Assembly: GCA_910584365.1 (NCBI GenBank)
Contig: CAJUAF010000001.1
Coordinates: forward strand, 295,711 to 359,710
Reading direction: 5' to 3'
DNA length: 64,000 nucleotides
Source of the DNA: an uncultured Muribaculaceae bacterium
GTDB taxonomy: Bacteria > Bacteroidota > Bacteroidia > Bacteroidales > Muribaculaceae
Part shown: positions 57,262 to 64,000 of the stretch, one piece after another
Numbering within the stretch: position 1 is the stretch's first letter
How the letters are laid out: the number at the start of each line of letters is the position of its first letter
Program-made: the position numbers and the translations under genes
Notes under the pieces: model-generated
Database searches by the model: none
Seen by the model: only the letters and a program-made list of their open reading frames with translations
Told to the model about the DNA's origin: nothing

Positions 57262-57287
57262 GGACAACGGACAACGCTCCGTTGTCC
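57262..57287 (+). promoter_or_regulatory. Palindrome between the AraC-type gene and the next promoter
   Basis: GGACAACGGA (57262-57271) and TCCGTTGTCC (57278-57287) are perfect inverted arms with a 6-bp loop. It may be the terminator of the regulator gene (TTTT at 57292-57295). It could instead be an operator, because it covers the -33 position of the next promoter. Confidence 0.6.
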
Positions 57288-57299
57288 AACGTTTTATCC

Positions 57300-57307
57300 T
57301 ATATTTG
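57300..57307 (+). promoter_or_regulatory. -7 box of the small secreted-protein pair
   Basis: TATATTTG matches TAnnTTTG and lies 26 bp before the ATG at 57334. A normal -33 is missing; the palindrome occupies that place. Confidence 0.5.
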
Positions 57308-57333
57308 CGCCATCGAAACCAATCCATCATCCA

Positions 57334-57810
57334 ATGAGACCACTTTTACCAATCTACCTCTTTTGCGCCGCCATGGTACCTCTGTCTGTCAGCGGTCAGG
57401 CAAAGACAATGATTGTGACGGACCAGTCTTCGCAGCAGTCGCCAGTGGCGCTGACAACCGACACCCGTATATCATTCTCGGACGACCTGTCGAAGATGAT
57501 TGTCACTTCCGGCACCACTGACCGACCCCTTACTTTCAACCTGGACGGCATCGCAGTCATTACCTTCAACCTGGATTCAGGGACCGACACCACCCTGGGG
57601 GACCCCGGCGAACTGCAGGTATCAAACAGTGGCGGAATCGTCACAATCTCAGCACCCGGCGCCATTGAATACATCGTATGGGACACCGTCGGCCACCAGG
57701 CAGTAGCGGGGCGCGGAGAGCAGACCGTCACCCTCGATTTCACCGCCCGCACCCCCGGAGTATATATCATCCGGGTAAACAACAAGACTGTCAAATTCAT
57801 CAACAGATAA
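57334..57810 (+). CDS. Minimal T9SS-type secreted protein
   Basis: This 158-aa protein starts at the ATG at 57334 with a signal peptide (MRPLLPIYLFCAAMVPLSVSG). After it come two short beta motifs of a kind common in Bacteroidetes secreted proteins ('VALTTDTRISFSDD', 'FNLDGIAVITFN'). Then a T9SS type A-like sorting domain appears at once ('GAIEYIVWDTVGHQAV...ARTPGVYIIRVNNKTVKF'). There is no room for a separate functional domain. The next gene starts 10 bp later and shares the 'RFNLADIEEITFDD'-type motif. The function is unknown. Confidence 0.7.
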   Translation: MRPLLPIYLFCAAMVPLSVSGQAKTMIVTDQSSQQSPVALTTDTRISFSDDLSKMIVTSGTTDRPLTFNLDGIAVITFNLDSGTDTTLGDPGELQVSNSGGIVTISAPGAIEYIVWDTVGHQAVAGRGEQTVTLDFTARTPGVYIIRVNNKTVKFINR

Positions 57811-57820
57811 AGATATACCC

Positions 57821-59638
57821 ATGCGTAAGATATTCTTCACACTGATAGCTCTGATGGGCGCCCTCGGTCTTTCCGCACAGACGGCATCCGCCGAGGTGCG
57901 CACGCTCGTCGTCAGGACCAGCGACGGCAACACTTCCCGATTCAACCTCGCCGATATCGAGGAAATCACTTTCGACGACGCTCCGGCCCGTCAGTCCCGG
58001 GTCGTGCGCCTGCTCAACCTCTCGCCTGAATTCCTTTCCGTCTCCGGCATCGGGGAAAACCAGGTCCTTACCCCCGGGGAGACCGCCGTGCTGACCCTCA
58101 ACGCCGGCTCCATCCTCTCGGGAGAGTTCCAGGATTACCATTTCGAGCATCTCCATATCCACGTCAACGACCGGGTGATTGTACCGGTGACACCGGAGGG
58201 ATATCAGCCTGCCGGAGAAATCACGGTTCCGTTCACCGTTCCCGATGAAGACTGCGACATCGTGGTATGTTACAGCGTCCAGCAGCAGAAAATCGACACC
58301 GGATTCACCATGTCACTGGAGGAGAATCCCCATGTCACGCTTTACGGCGTGGATCCCGCCGGCCATTACAAATATTTCGACGCGTATCTGCTTGTCGACG
58401 AAGCATATGTCATCACTGACGTGGAATACCGTATGGGCAACGGCGACTGGACTTCGGTCGAAGCGACCGACGGCTGCACCGTCTCTCCCGACGACAATCT
58501 TCCGAATCTCTACCGGATCAAAATCCGTCCCGACTACCGGAACGTCACCGGCGACGTCACCCTGCGCGTAGCGGGCGAACAGCATCACCGCTACAATATC
58601 TCCTGGAACAACGCCGAGGCCACTTACCTCGACCTGGAGAAATCCACGTTCCCCACCCGGGCCATCGACGGAGACGTAGTGACCGCTGAACTCTACGTCA
58701 ACGATTCATATTACCTCAACGGAGCTTCCGCCTCCGACGGCACCGAAGTCGAAACCCTTCACCGTGCGTATGTCCGCTTCACCATGCCAGCCAACGACGT
58801 TACCGTAACACTCGATATCCTCCACAAGATTCCGGTCGCCTACACCGCCAGCGACCATGTGGCCGAGGCAAAGTTCTATGACGCTCCCGACATCTATTAC
58901 GGCCGCGAGACGTCCCTGGGTATTCCCGGCGAAGAGGTCTATCTTATCGCCTCAGCCCAGGAGGGATATAAACCCATGACGGCCACAACCGATGACGGCC
59001 ATACGTTCAGCTTCAAGCACTACGGCCTGGATATGTATCTCTGCCCCGTAACCATATCCGAAGGCGCCTCGTCCATGTCGGCCACTGTCTCCTGCAGCCC
59101 GGCCTGGACCGTAACTTCCGCGCAGCAGGTCCAGTTCGACGAAGGTTCCCTCTATGCCAGTGGCGAGACAGTGAAATTCGCGATGAAAGTTCCAGACGGC
59201 AAGAAGATCGACACGGTAACCGCCGTCACCGCCTCCGGCCAGCCGGTTGAAGTCACCCTCGACACCCCCTACGGCTCTTTCGTGATGCCGGCCGAGGATG
59301 TCACTCTGACTGTGACCTACGCCGATCTGCCCGTGGGCGACCAGGTATCGGTCATCGCCTATTATGATGACGACCAGTATCGTGTCAGCAGCTCCACCAA
59401 CTATGACTGGGATTTCGCCGAAGGTTTCCGCATGGACAAAGGTGCCACGTTCTATCTCAGCGTCCTTGATTACTACGGCGAGGATTTCTACGTGGGAGTC
59501 AAAATCGGCGAGACGGTCGAGACCTACCATGCCTCCCAGGATGAAGACTCCGGAGAATACTCCTTCGGAAAGGCACTGGTAGCCAACGGCGACATTACAA
59601 TCAAGGTAGGCCCCTCCCGCTCGTCGGTAGCTTTCTGA
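57821..59638 (+). CDS. Secreted beta-repeat protein of unknown function
   Basis: This 605-aa protein has a signal peptide (MRKIFFTLIALMGALGLSA) and the motif 'TSRFNLADIEEITFDD', as in its upstream neighbour. Repeated beta modules follow, several ending in 'VRFTMPANDVTVTL', 'GSFVMPAEDVTLTV' or a related form, a pattern seen in bacterial Ig-like/PEGA-type repeats. There is no T9SS-type tail; it ends 'GPSRSSVAF'. It may stay periplasmic or associate with its T9SS-tailed partner, as the two are clearly one operon. A strong terminator follows. Confidence 0.75.
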   Translation: MRKIFFTLIALMGALGLSAQTASAEVRTLVVRTSDGNTSRFNLADIEEITFDDAPARQSRVVRLLNLSPEFLSVSGIGENQVLTPGETAVLTLNAGSILSGEFQDYHFEHLHIHVNDRVIVPVTPEGYQPAGEITVPFTVPDEDCDIVVCYSVQQQKIDTGFTMSLEENPHVTLYGVDPAGHYKYFDAYLLVDEAYVITDVEYRMGNGDWTSVEATDGCTVSPDDNLPNLYRIKIRPDYRNVTGDVTLRVAGEQHHRYNISWNNAEATYLDLEKSTFPTRAIDGDVVTAELYVNDSYYLNGASASDGTEVETLHRAYVRFTMPANDVTVTLDILHKIPVAYTASDHVAEAKFYDAPDIYYGRETSLGIPGEEVYLIASAQEGYKPMTATTDDGHTFSFKHYGLDMYLCPVTISEGASSMSATVSCSPAWTVTSAQQVQFDEGSLYASGETVKFAMKVPDGKKIDTVTAVTASGQPVEVTLDTPYGSFVMPAEDVTLTVTYADLPVGDQVSVIAYYDDDQYRVSSSTNYDWDFAEGFRMDKGATFYLSVLDYYGEDFYVGVKIGETVETYHASQDEDSGEYSFGKALVANGDITIKVGPSRSSVAF

Positions 59639-59669
59639 CGCCCGGAGCGCCACACCGTACATCATACCG

Positions 59670-59703
59670 CAAACTGCCCCCGGGTCCTTCCGGAGGCAGT
59701 TTG
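59670..59703 (+). terminator. Terminator of the small secreted-protein operon
   Basis: CAAACTGCC (59670-59678) pairs with GGCAGTTTG (59695-59703), with an inner CCGG/CCGG stem, followed directly by TTTTT. Confidence 0.9.
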
Positions 59704-59749
59704 TTTTTAAGACTTACGGAGTCCGAAAGAGGTTAATTCGGTGTAAAAG

Positions 59750-59780
59750 TTGCAAATCTCGCCTTTTCTTCCTAACTTAG
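59750..59780 (+). promoter_or_regulatory. manC promoter
   Basis: TTG (59750-59752), a 20-bp spacer and TAACTTAG (59773-59780, one mismatch from TAnnTTTG) lie 37 bp before the ATG. Confidence 0.65.
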
Positions 59781-59816
59781 CACCTGAATTAACTTTTTCT
59801 GTTCAATCCGACAATT

Positions 59817-60899
59817 ATGATCAACCCACACCGATATTGCGTTATCATGTGCGGCGGCATAGGCAGCCGTTTCTGGCCTTACAGCCGCGAGTCAAAACCC
59901 AAGCAGTTCATCGACTTTCTCGGGACCGGGCGCTCGTTGCTTCAGATGAGCTATGACCGCGTGCTGCCCATCGTCAACCGAGAGAACATTCTTATCGTCA
60001 CTAACGCGCAATATCTCGAACTGATACGCGAGCAGCTTCCCGACCTTCCGGAGGAGAACATCCTCCTTGAGCCGGCGCGCCGCAACACCGCTCCCTGCAT
60101 TGCCTGGGCGGCATACCATATCGCAGCCCGCGACCCGCAGGCAAGCATAATGGTGGCTCCGAGCGATCACCTGATTACCCGCGACCAGCTCTTCCAGGAA
60201 TCGATCATCAACGGCTTCGAGTTCGTGGAAAACAATGATGCCCTGCTGACGCTCGGCATCAATCCCACGCGCCCGGAAACCGGCTATGGCTATATCCAGG
60301 TAGGCCAGAAAGCCCAGGGGAACATCTTCCACGTGAAGACGTTCACCGAGAAACCCAAGAGGGAACTGGCCGAAGTATTCCTTGAGTCCGGCGAATTTTT
60401 CTGGAACTCGGGTATCTTCCTCTGGAGCGCACAGACCATCATCCGCGAGCTGAAAACCAACGCCCCCGACGTATCCAACTGCTTCGAGAAAGGGAAAGAC
60501 CTTTTCGGCACTCCCGCCGAGAAGGAGTTCATCGCCGAGAATTTCCCCGGATGCATGGGTATATCCATCGACTTCGCCGTGATGGAAAAAGCCCGCAATG
60601 TCTATGTGGAGTGTGTGGAATTCGGCTGGAACGATCTCGGGACATGGAGCGCCCTCTACGACAACTCTCCCAAGAACCGCGACGCCAACGTGGCCCAGAA
60701 CTGCAATGTCCTGGCCTATAACTCCACCGACAATATTTTTGCCGTCAACGGCGAGAAACTCGTTGTTGTCGACGGCCTGAAAGGCTATATCGTGGCCGAC
60801 GCCGGAGATGTGCTGCTCATCTGCCCCAAGAGCGAGGAACAACGCATCAAGCAGATGGTCAACGACGTCAAACTCTCTTTCGGCGACAAATTCCTGTAA
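59817..60899 (+). CDS. manC: Mannose-1-phosphate guanylyltransferase
   Basis: This 360-aa nucleotidyltransferase makes GDP-mannose from mannose 1-phosphate and GTP. The signature loop is 'CGGIGSRFWPYSRESKPKQF' (residues 10-29), with 'ILLEPARRNTAPCIAWAA', 'VAPSDHLI', 'FTEKPKRELAEVFLESGEFFW'-type and 'ECVEFGWNDLGTWSALY' blocks. It lacks the C-terminal isomerase domain of bifunctional enzymes. GDP-mannose would feed the mannosyl transferases, possibly the polyprenol-phosphate enzyme at 9609. Confidence 0.94.
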   Translation: MINPHRYCVIMCGGIGSRFWPYSRESKPKQFIDFLGTGRSLLQMSYDRVLPIVNRENILIVTNAQYLELIREQLPDLPEENILLEPARRNTAPCIAWAAYHIAARDPQASIMVAPSDHLITRDQLFQESIINGFEFVENNDALLTLGINPTRPETGYGYIQVGQKAQGNIFHVKTFTEKPKRELAEVFLESGEFFWNSGIFLWSAQTIIRELKTNAPDVSNCFEKGKDLFGTPAEKEFIAENFPGCMGISIDFAVMEKARNVYVECVEFGWNDLGTWSALYDNSPKNRDANVAQNCNVLAYNSTDNIFAVNGEKLVVVDGLKGYIVADAGDVLLICPKSEEQRIKQMVNDVKLSFGDKFL

Positions 60900-60933
60900 T
60901 CATCCCCTGTCTACCCCCATTCCGGCACCCCGG

Positions 60934-62403
60934 TTGAAATATCCCAGAAAAAAGAAACCGTTGACAACAGGCCGTCTGCTCCGTCTGAGCCGTATTGTCG
61001 TAGCGTCGGTAATGCTGGCGCTCGCGACCTTGTTGTTTACCGTGTCGGAGGCCAGGCTGGCCCTGTCGCTGCAGTGGGTGGCCCGGATTCAGATAATGCC
61101 CCTGGCGTTGTCGGCATCGCTGACAACGCTGGGGGTATGGCTGTTGCTGACCCTGCTGCTGGGGCGCATATACTGCTCGACGGTGTGTCCGCTGGGAGGA
61201 GTTCAGGACGTTGTCTCTCGGATTCCGCGAAGCCGGCGACAGTGGCGTCTGCGCCATCCCTATCATTTCGCACCCCCCAACAACGGTCTGCGTTACACCG
61301 TTCTGGCGACTGTGGCATTGTGCGGCCTGCTGGGTATCGCGGTGGTCACTTCGCTTCTCGACCCCTATTCGGCATTCGGGCGCGTCTGCTCCGAGATGTT
61401 GCTTCCCTGCGTGGAATTTATGGGAGGAAAAGAAGTAGTGATAGCCTCCGCGGCGGCTTTCGCCGTGGCGTTCCTGACGCTGGGGGCCGTAAGCGTGGCG
61501 GCCTGGCGGCGCGGCAGGATTGTCTGCAATACTGTCTGCCCCGTAGGGAGCCTGCTGGGACTTGTCAGCCGCTATTCCCTGTTCCATTTCGACATAGACC
61601 CGGATGTCTGCACGGGGTGCCGCTCCTGCGAGCGCGTCTGCAAGGCACAGTGCATTTCGCTGACCGACCATGTCGTCGACGGCTCCCGGTGTGTCACCTG
61701 CTTCCGCTGTGTCGACGCGTGTCCGGAGGGTGCAATCCGCTATACCACCCGGCGCAAACGCCTCTCCATCCCGATGCTCCAGCGCGTACAGACCGCCCCG
61801 GGATCCGCCTGTTCGGAACCGGTAAGAATAGACCGCCGGAAATTCCTGATGACCGGAATGATTGTGGCAGCCGCTCCGGCGCTGAGTCTTGCGGCAAAAG
61901 CGGCCTCCGGTGCGTCCGGGACCGACCGTCCGCTCCATCCGGTCGTTCCTCCCGGACGCCGCTCGATGGCGGAGTTCCTCGACAAATGTACGGGATGCGG
62001 CCTTTGTGTGGCCCATTGTCCGGGCCATGTGCTTCGTCCGTCGGTCAACCAGCTCGGATGGCTCCATGCCCTCCATCCCGTCATGAACTATGACAAAGGG
62101 GTCTGCCTCTACGACTGCACCCGGTGTACGGAGCTGTGTCCCACCGGAGCCCTCACTCCGCTGACCGTCGACGAAAAGCATATCTTCATCATCGGCCACG
62201 CGCGGGTAACCCCCTCACGATGTATCGGATGCGGCGAATGTGTGGCTGTCTGCCCCCGCGGCGCCACGGCGCTCGTACCCTCCCCGGAAGGGATGGGATG
62301 GGTCTCCTCGGTCAATACCGACCTCTGCATCGGCTGCGGCGCCTGTCAGAACGTCTGCCCCGCGTCCCCCTGCAAGGCAATCATCGTTGACGGAATCATT
62401 TAG
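60934..62403 (+). CDS. NapH/NapG-like membrane polyferredoxin (fused)
   Basis: From a TTG at 60934 the product is 489 aa; the start is uncertain because no ATG lies before the first helix. The N-terminal half is a NapH/YccM-like quinol-oxidising membrane domain with about four helices and the paired 'CSTVCPLGG' and 'CNTVCPVGS' motifs. Two ferredoxin clusters follow ('CTGCRSCERVCKAQC', 'CVTCFRCVDACP'). An internal twin-Arg-like hydrophobic stretch, 'RRKFLMTGMIVAAAPALSLA', precedes a MauM/NapG-like half with four more cluster motifs ('CTGCGLCVAHCP', 'CTRCTELCP', 'CIGCGECVAVCP', 'CIGCGACQNVCP'). It probably carries electrons from menaquinol; the partner is unknown. Confidence 0.8.
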   Translation: MKYPRKKKPLTTGRLLRLSRIVVASVMLALATLLFTVSEARLALSLQWVARIQIMPLALSASLTTLGVWLLLTLLLGRIYCSTVCPLGGVQDVVSRIPRSRRQWRLRHPYHFAPPNNGLRYTVLATVALCGLLGIAVVTSLLDPYSAFGRVCSEMLLPCVEFMGGKEVVIASAAAFAVAFLTLGAVSVAAWRRGRIVCNTVCPVGSLLGLVSRYSLFHFDIDPDVCTGCRSCERVCKAQCISLTDHVVDGSRCVTCFRCVDACPEGAIRYTTRRKRLSIPMLQRVQTAPGSACSEPVRIDRRKFLMTGMIVAAAPALSLAAKAASGASGTDRPLHPVVPPGRRSMAEFLDKCTGCGLCVAHCPGHVLRPSVNQLGWLHALHPVMNYDKGVCLYDCTRCTELCPTGALTPLTVDEKHIFIIGHARVTPSRCIGCGECVAVCPRGATALVPSPEGMGWVSSVNTDLCIGCGACQNVCPASPCKAIIVDGII

Positions 62404-62417
62404 AAAACTTTTAATCC

Positions 62418-63212
62418 ATGCGACAATATCTCGACCTGCTCCGGCATATCTGCGAAAACGGCACCGACAAATCGGACCGCACCGGCACCGGTACCCGCAG
62501 TGTATTCGGCTATCAGATGCGCTTCAATCTCGAGGAGGGTTTCCCCCTGCTGACCACCAAGAAGCTCCATCTGAAATCAATCATCTATGAACTGCTGTGG
62601 TTCCTGAAAGGGGACACCAACGCCCGCTATCTCCAGGAAAACGGTGTCAGAATATGGAACGAATGGGCCGACGAAGACGGCAACCTCGGCCACATCTACG
62701 GCTACCAGTGGCGTTCCTGGCCAGGCTATGACGGGGAGTTCATCGACCAGATTTCGGAAGCCGTAGAAACCATAAAGCACAACCCCGACTCGCGCCGTAT
62801 AATCGTCAGCGCCTGGAACGTGGCTGACCTCAAGAGGATGAACCTCCCCCCCTGCCACGCCTTTTTCCAGTTCTATGTCGCCGACGGACGCCTCTCTCTG
62901 CAGCTCTACCAGCGCAGCGCCGACACCTTCCTCGGCGTTCCCTTCAACATCGCCTCCTACGCCCTGCTGACCATGATGATGGCCCAGGTCTGCGGCCTCC
63001 GCCCTGGGGACTTCGTCCACACTCTCGGGGACGCCCACATCTACAACAACCATTTCGACCAGGTCCGCGAACAGCTCTCCCGCACACCCCGCCCCCTCCC
63101 GACCATGCGTCTCAACCCCGCCGTAAACTCCATCTTCGACTTCCGGTACGAAGACTTCACCCTGGAGAACTACGACCCCCTCCCCCACATCAAAGCCACC
63201 GTCTCCGTCTGA
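62418..63212 (+). CDS. thyA: Thymidylate synthase
   Basis: This 264-aa enzyme methylates dUMP to dTMP using methylene-tetrahydrofolate. The length and nucleophile position (Cys146 in '[12 protein letters not shown]') equal those of E. coli ThyA. '[19 protein letters not shown]', '[20 protein letters not shown]' and '[13 protein letters not shown]' are all present. It forms an operon with folA, 11 bp downstream, which recycles the dihydrofolate it makes. Confidence 0.97.
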   Translation: MRQYLDLLRHICENGTDKSDRTGTGTRSVFGYQMRFNLEEGFPLLTTKKLHLKSIIYELLWFLKGDTNARYLQENGVRIWNEWADEDGNLGHIYGYQWRSWPGYDGEFIDQISEAVETIKHNPDSRRIIVSAWNVADLKRMNLPPCHAFFQFYVADGRLSLQLYQRSADTFLGVPFNIASYALLTMMMAQVCGLRPGDFVHTLGDAHIYNNHFDQVREQLSRTPRPLPTMRLNPAVNSIFDFRYEDFTLENYDPLPHIKATVSV

Positions 63213-63223
63213 TCCCCTCCCCG

Positions 63224-63721
63224 ATGAAAACAACCATAATAGCCGCCATAGCCGCCGACTACGCGATAGGCCGGGCCGGAGACCTGGCCTTCCACATCTC
63301 CGCCGACCTGCGCCGCTTCAAATCCCTGACCTCAGGCCATACCGTAATAATGGGGCGCAAGACCTTCGCCTCCCTTCCCAAAGGCGCCCTCCCCAACCGC
63401 CGGAACATCATCCTGACCCACGATACCTCGGCCAACTTCCCCGGCGCAGAGACCGCAACCTCCCTGGAATCCGCCCTCGCCATGGCCCGCGACGCCGGCG
63501 AGACAGAGGCTTTCATAATCGGGGGCGCCCAAGTCTATGCCCAGGCCCTCCCCCTGGCCGACTGCCTGCAAATCACCGTAATTCAGGCCGTCGCCCCGGG
63601 TGCCGACGCCTTCTTCCCGGAAATCTCCCCCATCCGCTGGCAAACCGTGGAGGAATCACCCCTCTTTACCGATGAAAAAACCGGCATCCCATACCGCTTC
63701 CAGACCCTCCTCCCCCGCTAA
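63224..63721 (+). CDS. folA: Dihydrofolate reductase
   Basis: This 165-aa enzyme reduces dihydrofolate to tetrahydrofolate with NADPH. Typical motifs are 'IAAIAADYAIGRAGDLAFHI', 'DLRRFKSLTSGHTVIMGRKT', 'LPNRRNIILTHD' and 'AFIIGGAQVYAQALPLADCL'. 'DLAFHI' replaces the usual LPWHLP-like loop, a modest change. It follows thyA by 11 bp in the classic thyA-folA pair. Confidence 0.95.
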   Translation: MKTTIIAAIAADYAIGRAGDLAFHISADLRRFKSLTSGHTVIMGRKTFASLPKGALPNRRNIILTHDTSANFPGAETATSLESALAMARDAGETEAFIIGGAQVYAQALPLADCLQITVIQAVAPGADAFFPEISPIRWQTVEESPLFTDEKTGIPYRFQTLLPR

Positions 63722-63753
63722 TCCCAAGCCCCGTATTCAAAAAATTTCCCTCT

Positions 63754-63788
63754 CGCTGCCTGTCCTGTGATCCGCCCATAGGCGCACT
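63754..63788 (+). repeat. Dispersed hairpin repeat, copy C
   Basis: This copy starts CGCTGCCTGTCCTGTG and has a shorter stem, CGCC-CATA-GGCG (63773-63784). It is flanked by the same pyrimidine-rich context as copies A and B. Confidence 0.7.
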
Positions 63789-63832
63789 TCCCCTCCCGAA
63801 ATAGCACAAAAAATCGCAAATATCGGCCAGGG

Positions 63833-63864
63833 TTTGGTTTTACGGAAATAAAACGCTAACTTTG
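63833..63864 (+). promoter_or_regulatory. tRNA-Arg promoter
   Basis: TTTG (63833-63836), a 20-bp spacer and TAACTTTG (63857-63864) match the Bacteroidetes consensus exactly. The tRNA begins about 50 bp downstream. Confidence 0.85.
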
Positions 63865-63916
63865 CACTTGCGGAACTCCGACGACGCCTTCCCCGGCGGA
63901 CAACGCTTTCCGATTT

Positions 63917-63973
63917 GCCCTGGTAGTTCAACGGATAGAATAGATGTTTCCTAAACATCTATTCCGGGTTGAG
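63917..63973 (+). tRNA. tRNA-Arg(CCT), 3' part missing or replaced
   Basis: The acceptor strand GCCCTGG (63917-63923), the D-stem GTTC/GAAT, the anticodon stem GATGT/ACATC and the anticodon CCT (63950-63952) are intact. After CCGGGTT the T-arm should read about CGAGTCCCGG and the acceptor CCAGGGC. Instead the sequence becomes GAGCGTAAAA and never pairs back, up to the window end at 64000. The gene therefore looks disrupted or fused to foreign DNA near 63970. Confidence 0.65.
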
Positions 63974-63976
63974 CGT

Positions 63977-63996
63977 AAAATTTGAGTGCAAATTTT
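63977..63996 (+). other. Perfect hairpin directly after the broken tRNA
   Basis: AAAATTTG (63977-63984) and CAAATTTT (63989-63996) are perfect inverted arms around AGTG. It may be a terminator or a recombinase-related site at the junction. Confidence 0.5.
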
Positions 63997-64000
63997 GTTT

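Noticed and set aside
63940..64000. Group I intron in tRNA-Arg(CCT) as the cause of the break
   Set aside because: Known introns in this tRNA interrupt the anticodon loop, which is intact here; the break is in the T-arm.
1..64000. CRISPR array, rRNA operon or insertion sequence
   Set aside because: No regularly spaced repeats, rRNA-like sequence or transposase gene was seen in the window.

Overview
The window is chromosomal DNA from a Bacteroidota bacterium, order Bacteroidales. Its GC-rich third codon positions and gene content fit a gut Muribaculaceae-like lineage, although the family assignment is inference. Several lines of sequence evidence support the order. Promoters follow the Bacteroidetes pattern TTTG-N20-TAnnTTTG (clear cases at 9541, 14610, 22968, 50423, 59750 and 63833). 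Starts usually lack a Shine-Dalgarno sequence. Many secreted proteins end in C-terminal domains like those recognised by the type IX secretion system (T9SS). The housekeeping set (frdCAB, korAB, rnz, lpxB, Bacteroidetes-type RF2) also fits.

Layout. 1-4205 holds the end of a DUF4357 protein, a PH-domain membrane protein, a lipoprotein and a 915-aa SF1 helicase with a C-terminal nuclease-like domain. 4241-9434 (minus) holds a PAP2 phosphatase, an LtaS-like sulfatase-fold enzyme, release factor 2, and an ECF sigma factor with a membrane partner. 9609-11815 holds a polyprenol-phosphate sugar transferase overlapping dihydroorotase. 12096-18597 has a leucine-rich surface protein, a 1115-aa secreted GH13 amylase with starch-binding modules, and a small helical protein. 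18881-22702 is the fumarate reductase/succinate dehydrogenase operon (frdCAB), whose cytochrome b carries an unusual Cys-rich tail. 23114-28289 encodes two tandem C10 (streptopain-like) proteases.

28362-35585 is a run of plus-strand genes: lipoprotein, RNase Z, thioredoxin-like protein, LpxB, Lrp regulator, glycosyltransferase, epimerase, small membrane protein and sirtuin. 35930-39871 is a 1313-aa surface protein. 40080-42845 (minus) holds a DUF3298-like protein, a membrane protein and a polyprenyl diphosphate synthase. 43034-49435 holds korAB, a DUF4190 protein, MscL, shikimate kinase, a degenerate alanine-dehydrogenase-like protein and RNase H. A TPR protein follows on the minus strand. 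A 660-bp gap then carries a promoter, about 400 nt without a convincing ORF and a strong intrinsic terminator, ahead of a 1525-aa surface protein. 55779-59638 pairs a TPR-AraC regulator with two small secreted proteins. 59817-63721 has manC, a NapH/NapG-like polyferredoxin, thyA and folA. The right edge contains a tRNA-Arg(CCT) that loses its T-arm, which suggests the end of an inserted element.

Two themes link the genes. One is cell-surface degradation and binding: amylase, C10 proteases, LRR and choice-of-anchor proteins, most with T9SS-type tails. The other is anaerobic central metabolism: fumarate reductase, 2-oxoacid:ferredoxin oxidoreductase and a polyferredoxin. The items most worth following up are the putative structured RNA at about 50461-50876, the Cys-rich FrdC tail, a three-copy dispersed hairpin repeat with compensatory base changes, and the disrupted tRNA-Arg.
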